Below, piece after piece: positions 1 to 4,979 of a stretch of DNA of 7,713 bases. A model generated the notes under the pieces. It was not told the DNA's origin, ran no database searches, and was given only the letters and a program-made list of their open reading frames with translations. The stretch is from an uncultured Solobacterium sp. (GTDB lineage: Bacteria > Bacillota_I > Bacilli_A > Erysipelotrichales > Erysipelotrichaceae). The stretch's first letter is position 1; each line of letters opens with the position of its first letter. Where the stretch lies: contig CAJOLG010000078.1 in the NCBI GenBank assembly GCA_905235315.1, positions 1 to 7,713 on the forward strand, written 5' to 3'. A program made the position numbers and the translations under genes.

Positions 1-298
1 CAATCTGACCGTCACGGTCCGTGACCCCGATTTCGATGACTGTGCGGAGATCACCGCCGCGAAGAATACCAAGGCGACCGGAATCGAGCAGGTTCTTTCG
101 TACTACGGGGCTTCCGTGGAAGACTCCGTCGGAATCGGCGACAGTGAGAATGATATCCCGATGATCACCTGCTGCGGCGTCGGCATCGCAATGGGAAATG
201 CGATGGAGGCGGTCAAGCAGAAGGCGGACTGGATCACGACCCCGATCCTGGAGGACGGGATCCGCAACGCATTTCTGAAGCTCGGCATCATTGAATGA
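1..298 (+). CDS. Cof-type HAD-IIB phosphatase, C-terminal part (5' truncated by window)
   Basis: This is the last 98 residues of a haloacid-dehalogenase-superfamily hydrolase, read in the frame starting at base 2 and ending in TGA at 296-298. The sequence shows the conserved late part of the Cof/HAD-IIB fold: a Lys-rich stretch K-N-T-K-A-T-G-I-E-Q (the motif III lysine region), then VGIGDSENDIPM (the Mg-binding G-D-x-x-N-D motif IV), then GVGIAMGNA, the usual glycine-rich turn, and K-x-K-A-D before the C-terminal helix. Family members are cytoplasmic phosphatases acting on sugar phosphates, FMN/PLP-type cofactors or nucleotides. The substrate cannot be read from this fragment because the cap domain is outside the window. 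A GTG at 116 would make a short internal ORF, but reading is open upstream, so it is not the start. A terminator follows immediately. The family is certain; the specific function is unknown. Confidence 0.93.
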   Translation, partial: NLTVTVRDPDFDDCAEITAAKNTKATGIEQVLSYYGASVEDSVGIGDSENDIPMITCCGVGIAMGNAMEAVKQKADWITTPILEDGIRNAFLKLGIIE

Positions 299-308
299 TT
301 TATGACAG

Positions 309-331
309 GGCGGGGAACTCCCGCCTTTCTT
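309..331 (+). terminator. Rho-independent terminator of the upstream HAD gene
   Basis: GGCGGG (309-314) pairs with CCCGCC (320-325) around a 5-nt loop and is followed by TTTCTT. It starts 11 bp after the stop codon of the HAD gene. The stem is short but all G:C. It fits an intrinsic terminator for plus-strand transcription running into the convergent CHAP gene. Confidence 0.75.
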
Positions 332-344
332 ATGCGCGGGCGAT

Positions 345-368
345 AAAAAAACGCGGCCGGGCCGCGTT
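345..368 (-). terminator. Rho-independent terminator of the CHAP gene (minus strand)
   Basis: AACGCGGC (350-357) and GCCGCGTT (361-368) form a perfect 8-bp stem with a 3-nt loop. The run of seven A residues at 345-351 is a U-tract on the minus strand, on the 3' side of the stem. The stop of the CHAP gene is at 401-403, about 33 bp upstream in the minus-strand direction. There is no T-tract on the plus side, so this terminator works in one direction only. Confidence 0.85.
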
Positions 369-400
369 CGATTCATGCAATTCTTACACTCGTCATTCTG

Positions 401-883
401 TTACCAGAGCCAGATGTAGCCGTACAGCGCCTGGCGGGAACGGGAATAATAGGCCGGGAACCATCCTTCGTGGTATCCCCCGCAGTAGCCTCCTTCTTTG
501 ATATAGACCATCGAACCGTCTTCACTGATGGCTGTGACGACGCCGACATGACTGGACCAGCAGACAATACTGTTGACTGCGGGAACAGAGGATACGGTAT
601 AGCCCATCCGGGCTGCGCTGTTCATCCAGCCGCCTGCGACACCGAAGTCGGGCAGGGCAATGCCGGTTGTTTCATATACGATCTGCCATGCGGACCATGT
701 GCAGTTTCGGTAACCTCCGAAGTAGGGGTTATAGGCGGGAACTTCCTGCCAGGCGGACTCCTCCGTCCATTCCTCTGCGGGAACTTCCTCCCAGCCTTCC
801 GCGTTTACCGCGGCAGGGCATGTCATAAAAATGACGGCTGTAAGAATTGCGCTCATCGTTTTCCTCAGACTGGAAAATTTCAT
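401..883 (-). CDS. Small secreted CHAP-domain protein (putative cysteine amidase/peptidase)
   Basis: A 160-residue exported protein. Residues 1-28 are a Sec signal peptide: K2/R7/K8, a hydrophobic core around A12-F19, and a VNA cleavage site before E29. A short acidic, Trp-rich linker (29-51) leads into one CHAP domain. The probable catalytic Cys is C61 in R-N-C-T-W-S-A-W and the His is H112 in W-S-S-H-V-G-V-V; E130 in YIKEGGY is the likely third residue. CHAP enzymes cut peptidoglycan amide or peptide bonds, so this is probably an extracellular cell-wall hydrolase, but no SH3, LysM or choline-binding domain is present to hold it on the wall. The start is set by AAAGGAGG (minus strand, about 890-897) ahead of ATG. 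The gene has its own promoter and terminator, is divergent from metA and convergent with the HAD gene. Extra cysteines C108 and C136 could form a disulfide. CHAP assignment is firm; the biological role is inferred. Confidence 0.88.
   Translation of the reverse strand: MKFSSLRKTMSAILTAVIFMTCPAAVNAEGWEEVPAEEWTEESAWQEVPAYNPYFGGYRNCTWSAWQIVYETTGIALPDFGVAGGWMNSAARMGYTVSSVPAVNSIVCWSSHVGVVTAISEDGSMVYIKEGGYCGGYHEGWFPAYYSRSRQALYGYIWLW
735..789. repeat. 13-bp direct repeat within the CHAP linker (42-bp period)
   Basis: The 13-mer GCGGGAACTTCCT occurs at 735-747 and again, identically, at 777-789. The 42-bp period is exactly 14 codons. On the coding (minus) strand it encodes the repeated W-[E/Q]-E-V-P-A at residues 31-36 and 45-50 of the CHAP precursor, between the signal peptide and the catalytic domain. 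This looks like an in-frame segmental duplication that lengthened the linker. Confidence 0.8.
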
Positions 884-925
884 GGTGATCCTCCTTTCGT
901 CTGCCGTTTTTCTGGCACCTCGGGC

Positions 926-954
926 AGTTTAACGTCCCAAAACCGCCCCGTCAA
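926..954 (-). promoter_or_regulatory. Sigma-A-type promoter of the CHAP gene
   Basis: On the minus strand, TTGACG (-35, 949-954) is followed by a 17-bp spacer and TAAACT (-10, 926-931). Transcription would start near 919, giving a leader of about 35 nt that contains the AAAGGAGG ribosome binding site. The -35 matches consensus at 5 of 6 positions, the -10 at 4 of 6, and the spacing is optimal. Confidence 0.75.
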
Positions 955-975
955 CAAAGAGAAAAAAGTCACAAA

Positions 976-1006
976 ATCAAGCGGTTACATTCGAAAACGC
1001 TTACAT
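976..1006 (-). promoter_or_regulatory. Two cre-like direct repeats upstream of the CHAP promoter
   Basis: On the minus strand, ATGTAAGCGTTTTCG (992-1006) and ATGTAACCGCTTGAT (976-990) each match the catabolite-responsive element pattern WTGNAANCGNWNNCW at all but one defined position. They share ATGTAA-[G/C]-CG and sit 16 bp apart in the same orientation, 22-52 bp upstream of the -35 box. That position suits an activator more than a repressor of the CHAP promoter. The matches were made by eye against a degenerate consensus, so chance is possible. Confidence 0.4.
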
Positions 1007-1092
1007 AACATGCAAGCATGAATACACGCAAAGTGTCTGTTTATCATGGTGTGATTGGGGGTCATATCAGGAAAACATGCGCGCATGTATAC
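1007..1092. repeat. Duplicated dyad element, AACATGCNNGCATGNATAC, two copies
   Basis: Copy A spans 1007-1025 and copy B 1074-1092, in the same orientation and exactly 67 bp apart. They agree at 16 of 19 positions. Each contains the inverted repeat CATGC-NN-GCATG; in copy B this extends to the perfect 14-bp palindrome ACATGCGCGCATGT (1075-1088). A partial third match, ATGCGCG, lies at 1126-1132. A symmetric site repeated twice in a divergent promoter region is typical of operators for a dimeric regulator. No specific regulator can be named from this window. Confidence 0.6.
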
Positions 1093-1158
1093 GCATTTGA
1101 ACGAAGTGCCTCCCCGGGATAAACAATGCGCGTCTGTGACACAAAGACCATTATCAGG

Positions 1159-1167
1159 TGATACAAT
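1159..1167 (+). promoter_or_regulatory. Extended -10 promoter of metA
   Basis: TGATACAAT matches the extended -10 form TG-N-TATAAT, with TACAAT at 1162-1167. No good -35 lies at 16-18 bp; GTGACA at 1136-1141 is 20 bp away, too far for normal spacing. Initiation near 1174 would leave a leader of about 26 nt, just enough for the ribosome binding site and too short for a riboswitch. Confidence 0.5.
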
Positions 1168-1199
1168 TCAGGTATTGCAGTAAAGAGAGGTGATCAGTT

Positions 1200-2135
1200 A
1201 TGCCGATTAAAATCCCTGCCGGTCTTCCGGCAAGACAGGTGCTGGAGTCCGAAAATATCTTTGTTATGGACAATGAGCGCGCGACGGCACAGGACATCCG
1301 TCCGCTTCATATTCTGATTCTGAATCTGATGCCTACGAAGGTCGTCACCGAGACCCAGCTTGCCCGCCTGCTCGGGAATACCCCGATCCAGGTGGAGATG
1401 GAGCTTCTGAGGGTCGAGTCACATACGCCGAAAAACACCGCCCCGGAGCACATGATCACGTACTATCAGACCTTTGATGAAGTAAAGGACCGGTTTTATG
1501 ACGGAATGGTCATCACCGGAGCCCCGGTCGAACAGATGCCCTTTGAGGAAGTGGAGTACTGGGAGGAACTCTGTGAGATCATGGAATGGACCAAAACCCA
1601 TGTGTACAGCACCCTGCATATCTGCTGGGGAGCCCAGGCGGCGCTCTACTATCATTACGGAATAAACAAGGTTCCCCTGAAGGAAAAGATGTTCGGGGTT
1701 TTCCCGCATACGATCACCCATAAGAGCTCGATCCTTTTCCGCGGCTTCGATGACGTGTTTCTTGTGCCGCATTCCCGCCATACCACCGTGCTCCGCAACG
1801 ATATCGCAGCGGTGGACGAGCTCAAGATCCTTGCGGAGAGTGAGCAGGCCGGGGTTTATGCGGTATCCACCAACGGAGGGACCCAGATCTATATCACCGG
1901 ACATTCCGAGTACGATACCGAAACGCTGGAGAAGGAATACCTGCGCGACAAGAAGGCCGGCCTCCCGATTAAAATGCCGGTGAACTACTATCCGGATGAC
2001 GATGACACAAAGCGCCCGCTCAATACCTGGCGGAGCAGCGCCCACCTGCTCTATTCCAACTGGCTGAACTATTTTGTATATCAGTCAACGCCGTATGATC
2101 TCTCTGCGATTTCCGAAATCCGAAGCAGGAAATAA
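1200..2135 (+). CDS. metA: Homoserine O-acetyltransferase, MetA-type
   Basis: 311 residues, full length for the MetA family (homoserine O-acyltransferases, not the alpha/beta-hydrolase MetX). It activates homoserine for methionine biosynthesis in the cytoplasm. Catalytic Cys142 is in H-I-C-W-G-A-Q-A, and His235 and Glu237 are in G-H-S-E-Y-D. Lys47 in L-M-P-T-K matches the conserved active-site lysine. Glu111 in T-G-A-P-V-E-Q is the residue that in characterised family members selects acetyl-CoA, where E. coli has Gly111 for succinyl-CoA. The product is therefore predicted to be O-acetylhomoserine despite the common homoserine succinyltransferase label. The start ATG is set by GAGGTGATC (1187-1195), which has long complementarity to the 16S 3' end. 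No clear terminator follows (only a GCCC/GGGC stem at 2136-2146 without a T-tract), so some read-through into the next gene is possible. Confidence 0.96.
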   Translation: MPIKIPAGLPARQVLESENIFVMDNERATAQDIRPLHILILNLMPTKVVTETQLARLLGNTPIQVEMELLRVESHTPKNTAPEHMITYYQTFDEVKDRFYDGMVITGAPVEQMPFEEVEYWEELCEIMEWTKTHVYSTLHICWGAQAALYYHYGINKVPLKEKMFGVFPHTITHKSSILFRGFDDVFLVPHSRHTTVLRNDIAAVDELKILAESEQAGVYAVSTNGGTQIYITGHSEYDTETLEKEYLRDKKAGLPIKMPVNYYPDDDDTKRPLNTWRSSAHLLYSNWLNYFVYQSTPYDLSAISEIRSRK

Positions 2136-2153
2136 GCCCGCCGGGCAAATCGG

Positions 2154-2182
2154 TTTCCTTTCGGACAGAGGGAATATATAAT
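2154..2182 (+). promoter_or_regulatory. Promoter of the substrate-binding protein gene
   Basis: A perfect TATAAT lies at 2177-2182. The hexamer 17 bp upstream, TTTCCT (2154-2159), is a poor -35 (3 of 6). A start near 2189 gives a leader of about 36 nt containing GGGAGG at 2210-2215. The -10 is convincing but the -35 is weak, so an activator may be needed. Confidence 0.5.
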
Positions 2183-2224
2183 TCACATCATCCAGAGAAG
2201 GAAAAACAAGGGAGGGCCTATTGT

Positions 2225-3013
2225 ATGAAAAAAACAGCTGCCGCAGCAGTACTGTCCGCCGCACTGATTCTTACCGGCTGCGGTAAATCTTCTTCCGGGG
2301 AAGATCATCTCACCCGGATTCAGAAAGCGGGAAAGATCACCGTCGGTCTGGAAGGAGACTGGCAGCCGTTCTCGTTCCATGATGAGAACGAGAACCTTGT
2401 CGGATTCGATGTGGAAGTGGCACAGAACATCGCTGCGATCCTCGGGGTTGAGGCGGAAATCGTCGAAGCGCCGTGGGACGGCCTGTTCGCCGGAATGACC
2501 GCAGGAACCTATGATATCGTTGTCAACGGAGTTGACGTAACGGAAGAACGCAGTAAGACCTATGACTTCAGCGATCCGTATGCGTATGATCACACCGTGC
2601 TTGTCCGGAAAACCGGCAATGCGGAGATTCAGACATTTGAAGATCTTTCCGGCAAAACCACCGCGAATTCGATCGGCTCCACCTACATGGAGATCGGCGA
2701 ATCCTACGGGGCGGATGTAAAGGGAGTTGATACCCTTGCGGAGACCATGTCCATGGTCATCAACGATCAGGTTGACGCAACGATCAATGCGGCGACCTCC
2801 GTCCAGGATTACCTGGTTACCACCGGAGAGACCCGGATCGAAGTCGCAGCCCGGCTGGATGAGGCGACCGCGTATGCGATTCCGCTCGTCAAGGGAAGCG
2901 ACAACGAAAGCCTGCGGGCAGCGATCAACGATGCGCTGAAGCAGATGCGGGAGAACGGAAAACTTTCCGAGCTCTCGGTGAAGTACTTCGGCGAAGATCT
3001 GACAGCCAACTGA
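2225..3013 (+). CDS. Amino-acid-type ABC transporter substrate-binding lipoprotein (SBP family 3)
   Basis: A 262-residue lipoprotein. Residues 1-18 form a lipoprotein signal and the lipobox L-T-G-C puts the lipidated Cys at position 19; a Ser/Gly linker follows. The rest is one bacterial extracellular solute-binding domain of family 3: G-D-W-Q-P-F-S-F (44-51), L-V-G-F-D-V-E-V-A (58-66), W-D-G-L (84-87), and N-G-V-D-V-T-E-E-R (101-109), where R109 should hold the ligand carboxylate. F-S-D-P-Y (115-119) and L-S-G-K (141-144) are also typical. It resembles FliY/TcyA-like cystine or polar amino acid binders, and adjacency to metA makes a sulfur amino acid plausible, but the ligand is not determined. 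At the position where many relatives have N-D, with Asp binding the ligand amino group, this protein has N188-A189. No permease or ATPase gene is adjacent; the gene has its own -10 box and a strong terminator, so it is probably an orphan component. Confidence 0.9.
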   Translation: MKKTAAAAVLSAALILTGCGKSSSGEDHLTRIQKAGKITVGLEGDWQPFSFHDENENLVGFDVEVAQNIAAILGVEAEIVEAPWDGLFAGMTAGTYDIVVNGVDVTEERSKTYDFSDPYAYDHTVLVRKTGNAEIQTFEDLSGKTTANSIGSTYMEIGESYGADVKGVDTLAETMSMVINDQVDATINAATSVQDYLVTTGETRIEVAARLDEATAYAIPLVKGSDNESLRAAINDALKQMRENGKLSELSVKYFGEDLTAN

Positions 3014-3029
3014 ACCGAACAGGTTACTT

Positions 3030-3065
3030 ACAGGAGACCGGATGCGTACAGTCTCCTGTTTTTTT
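3030..3065 (+). terminator. Strong Rho-independent terminator after the substrate-binding protein gene
   Basis: ACAGGAGAC (3030-3038) pairs perfectly with GTCTCCTGT (3051-3059): a 9-bp stem with a 12-nt loop, followed by a run of seven T at 3059-3065. It begins 17 bp after the stop codon. An in-frame ATG of the downstream gene (3042) lies in its loop, which argues against that start. Confidence 0.9.
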
Positions 3066-3073
3066 GTTACAAT
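3065..3073 (+). promoter_or_regulatory. Extended -10 promoter overlapping the terminator T-tract
   Basis: TGTTACAAT gives TG-N-TACAAT, with TACAAT at 3068-3073, the same form as the metA promoter. The hexamer 17 bp upstream (CGTACA, 3045-3050) keeps only the ACA of TTGACA. Initiation 7-8 nt downstream falls at 3080-3081, on the A of the ATG at 3081, so the predicted mRNA is leaderless. Confidence 0.5.
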
Positions 3074-3080
3074 GACACAT

Positions 3081-3887
3081 ATGACAGAATTGCGGATGAT
3101 CGTCTCCGATCTTGACGGCACGCTTCTTCTCAACGGCGCCCAGTCGCTTTCAGAAGGTACGTGTGATCTGATCGAGGCGCTGTTAAACAAAGGAATCCGG
3201 TTTGCGGCGGCGTCGGGCCGTCAGGCGGACAACCTGTACCGGCTGTTTGCGCCGGTCAAAGACCGGATTGATTATGTGTGCCAGAACGGAGCGTCTGCGG
3301 TTGCGGACGGAACGTGCATTGCGTATTACCCGATGGAAGAACAGGCTGCCCGGGAGGTTGCGGATGAGATCCGCCAAAGACCCGGGTGTGAGGTGTTTGT
3401 GTCAGACTTTGCCTGCAGTTATACCGAACAGGGACACACGTCCTTTACCCGGCTGGTGAAGGATGTGATTAAGATTGACACCGTGGAAACCGATGACATT
3501 CTCGCTGTGACGAAAGGGTGCGCAAAGATCTCCCTCTACGAGGAAGCGGGAATTTCAGATATCGAATCCTGGCAGAGGCGCTGGGGCAGCCGGCTGACGG
3601 TTGTGACCGGCGGCCCGCAGTGGCTTGATTTCATGCCGAAGGGCGTAAACAAGCAGAAGGCACTGCGCCGGCTTCTGGAACTGCGCGGGATTCAGCCGGA
3701 GGAAGTGATGGTCTTCGGCGATAACCTGAATGATACGGAGATGCTGGAATATGCAGGGGTAGGCGCTGCGGTGGCGACTGCCGTGCCGGAAATCCTTGCC
3801 TGCGCAGATACTGTCGTTCCGCGGGTGGAAGATGCCCTGCGGGACGTGCTTGCCGGCAGGAATCATACCGAAGACTGGAAGAGGTGA
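3081..3887 (+). CDS. Cof-type HAD-IIB family phosphatase
   Basis: 268 residues from the chosen start. All HAD motifs are present: D-L-D-G-T (nucleophile D10 and acid D12), A-S-G-R-Q (S45), the motif III lysine in G-V-N-K-Q-K-A (K191), and G-D-N-L-N-D (213-218, Mg-binding). The type IIB cap lies between about residues 75 and 185. Members dephosphorylate sugar phosphates or cofactors in the cytoplasm; the substrate here is unknown. The usual A-M-G-N-A after motif IV is changed to A-A-V-A-T-A. Possible starts are 3042, 3072, 3081 and 3096. None has a Shine-Dalgarno sequence; 3042 is inside a terminator loop and 3072 overlaps the -10 box. I choose 3081 because a transcript from the TACAAT box would begin there. 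The gene ends 3 bp before the next ATG, so the two are co-transcribed. Confidence 0.92.
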   Translation: MTELRMIVSDLDGTLLLNGAQSLSEGTCDLIEALLNKGIRFAAASGRQADNLYRLFAPVKDRIDYVCQNGASAVADGTCIAYYPMEEQAAREVADEIRQRPGCEVFVSDFACSYTEQGHTSFTRLVKDVIKIDTVETDDILAVTKGCAKISLYEEAGISDIESWQRRWGSRLTVVTGGPQWLDFMPKGVNKQKALRRLLELRGIQPEEVMVFGDNLNDTEMLEYAGVGAAVATAVPEILACADTVVPRVEDALRDVLAGRNHTEDWKR

Positions 3888-3890
3888 ACC

Positions 3891-4556
3891 ATGGCAGTAA
3901 CGATCTATTATGTGCGCCACGGGCAGACGATGTTCAATCTGCACCGCCGGCTTCAGGGAATGTGTGACAGCCCGCTTACCGAAAAGGGCATTTCGGATGC
4001 CCGCCGGGCAGAGCGTGCCCTGCGGGAAATCCCGTTTGACCGGGCGTGGTGCTCGAGCAGCGAGCGCTGTATCGATACCGCCGCAATCGTTCTGGAGCGC
4101 CACAATGTCAAAGCGATGCCGCTAAAGCAGCTGAAAGAGGTTGACTTCGGGGAACTGGACGGAAACCTGATTGAAGACATTCAGGAGGAATATGACCGCC
4201 GCAAGATCGATGACTCGTTCGGTGATATCGGCGGCGATACCGCCGAAAGCATTTATCAGCGGATCACCGGGGTATTCGATCGGATCGCGGATTCCTCGAT
4301 GGAAGGAGACAATGTGCTGGTCGTTTCCCACGGCTCCTTCGGAATGCATACCCTGAAGTTTCTGTTCGGCCTCGATGTATGGGAATTCTCCCGGATCCGG
4401 CATGCGATCGATCCGAATCAGTATATGTTCCCCAACTGCGGAATCATGAAGTTCCGCCGCAGCGGGGATGCCTGGGAGCTGCTGGAACTGCCGTGTGAGC
4501 CGGAGTCCTTCACCGACCGGAAGGAAACCCTCCGTGATTATCCGCGCATGGGCTGA
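3891..4556 (+). CDS. Histidine phosphatase superfamily protein (phosphoglycerate-mutase-like)
   Basis: 221 residues, complete. The branch-1 histidine phosphatase signature is intact: Y-V-R-H-G-Q-T with phosphate-accepting H10 and R9, C-S-S-S-E-R-C (R59), K-E-V-D-F-G-E-L-D-G with acid E83, and V-V-S-H-G-S (H147). Such enzymes remove phosphate from small molecules or proteins (GpmB/CobC/PhoE-like) or act as mutases. The sequence lacks the longer insertions of true dPGM mutases, so a phosphatase is more likely; the substrate is not evident. The start is supported by GAGGTGA (3881-3887), which overlaps the stop of the preceding HAD gene. The 3-bp spacing implies translational coupling of two phosphatases from different folds. 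No clear terminator was seen before the rpmG promoter at 4564. Confidence 0.92.
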   Translation: MAVTIYYVRHGQTMFNLHRRLQGMCDSPLTEKGISDARRAERALREIPFDRAWCSSSERCIDTAAIVLERHNVKAMPLKQLKEVDFGELDGNLIEDIQEEYDRRKIDDSFGDIGGDTAESIYQRITGVFDRIADSSMEGDNVLVVSHGSFGMHTLKFLFGLDVWEFSRIRHAIDPNQYMFPNCGIMKFRRSGDAWELLELPCEPESFTDRKETLRDYPRMG

Positions 4557-4563
4557 AAACCGA

Positions 4564-4593
4564 TTGACGGCAGAGAAGGGAGTGTGCTAAATT
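4564..4593 (+). promoter_or_regulatory. Sigma-A-type promoter of rpmG-secE-nusG
   Basis: TTGACG (4564-4569), an 18-bp spacer and TAAATT (4588-4593). A start near 4600 gives a leader of about 22 nt carrying GAGGAG (4606-4611). The -35 lies only 8 bp after the histidine-phosphatase stop codon, so this cluster can be transcribed separately. Confidence 0.7.
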
Positions 4594-4621
4594 AATTAGG
4601 CATTTGAGGAGTTTTTTCATT

Positions 4622-4774
4622 ATGGCAAAGGACGGTAAAGTTATCCTGGCGTGCTCCGAATGCCTGTCGCGGAACTATACAACCAACCGCAGAAAAAACA
4701 GTACTGAGCGACTGGAGCTGAAAAAATACTGCCCGAAATGCGGCAGAAAGACGCTTCATAAGGAAACAAAGTAG
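4622..4774 (+). CDS. rpmG: 50S ribosomal protein L33 (zinc-ribbon form)
   Basis: A 50-residue protein with the L33 pattern: L-A-C-S-E-C near the N-terminus, R-N-Y-T-T-N-R-R in the middle and K-K-Y-C-P-K-C-G at the C-terminal side, ending T-L-H-K-E-T-K. The two C-x-x-C pairs make it a zinc-binding (C+) L33. It is a component of the large ribosomal subunit near the E site. GAGGAG at 4606-4611 sets the ATG start. The length is normal for the family. Its place directly before secE and nusG is the usual Bacillota arrangement, which confirms the call. Organisms with C+ L33 often carry a second, Cys-free copy under zinc control; none is visible in this window. Confidence 0.96.
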   Translation: MAKDGKVILACSECLSRNYTTNRRKNSTERLELKKYCPKCGRKTLHKETK

Positions 4775-4787
4775 CAGGAGAAATCGT

Positions 4788-4973
4788 ATGGACAAGACAT
4801 TTAGCTGGAGCGGAATAAAAAAAGAAGCAAAGCGTGTTCGCTGGCCGAGCCGCAAGGACGTAACGGAAGACACGATTGAAGTGCTTGGGTTTACGGCGTT
4901 TTTCGCAGTATTCTTCGTGTTCTGTGACTTTATCGTAGCCGCAATTCTGCGCGTAATCGGAATCGGAGCGTAA
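4788..4973 (+). CDS. secE: Preprotein translocase subunit SecE
   Basis: A 61-residue single-span SecE. The N-terminal cytoplasmic part holds the hallmark K-R-V-R-W-P-S-R-K-D-V (residues 15-25), followed by an amphipathic stretch and one transmembrane helix at about 33-57. SecE clamps SecY in the SecYEG channel of the cytoplasmic membrane. GCAGGAG (4774-4780) lies 7 bp before the ATG. The gene starts 13 bp after rpmG and ends 6 bp before nusG, so the three form one transcription unit. The length is normal for Gram-positive one-helix SecE proteins. Confidence 0.96.
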   Translation: MDKTFSWSGIKKEAKRVRWPSRKDVTEDTIEVLGFTAFFAVFFVFCDFIVAAILRVIGIGA

Positions 4974-4979
4974 ACGGAT

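Larger units (their letters stand above)
884..1199. other. Divergent intergenic region between the CHAP gene and metA (316 bp, no gene)
   Basis: No ORF with a plausible ribosome binding site and no recognisable RNA gene lies here. Reading left to right, it holds the CHAP ribosome binding site and leader (about 884-919), the CHAP promoter (926-954), two cre-like repeats (976-1006), a duplicated dyad (1007-1025 and 1074-1092), a weak alternative metA promoter (TTGAAC at 1097-1102, then 17 bp, then TAAACA), and the extended -10 and ribosome binding site of metA (1159-1194). I looked for SAM-responsive leader elements ahead of metA and saw none. The region is long and motif-rich for a housekeeping divergent promoter. 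Confidence 0.7.

Noticed and set aside
401..883. CHAP protein as an antibacterial toxin with an immunity partner
   Set aside because: No toxin delivery domain and no neighbouring candidate immunity gene. It stands alone between its own promoter and terminator.
976..1012. WalR (YycF) box for the CHAP gene
   Set aside because: TGTAA half-sites are present but separated by 10 bp instead of the 5 bp of the WalR direct repeat, and one half ends in G. The cre-like reading fits better.
470..1021. 183-residue plus-strand open frame over the CHAP gene and its promoter
   Set aside because: The minus strand carries the signal peptide, catalytic CHAP residues, ribosome binding site, promoter and terminator. 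The plus frame has none of these.
884..1199. Possible SAM riboswitch or T-box ahead of metA
   Set aside because: No S-box-like conserved core, T-box sequence or leader terminator was found, and the best promoter leaves only about 26 nt of leader.
2136..2160. Terminator after metA
   Set aside because: Only a 4-bp GCCC/GGGC stem with a 3-nt loop is present and no T-tract directly follows, so I do not call it.
2183..3190. 335-residue minus-strand open frame opposite the substrate-binding protein gene
   Set aside because: It is antisense to a clear lipoprotein gene, has no recognisable domain, and starts inside the downstream HAD gene. Long antisense frames are expected from the GC-rich third codon positions here.
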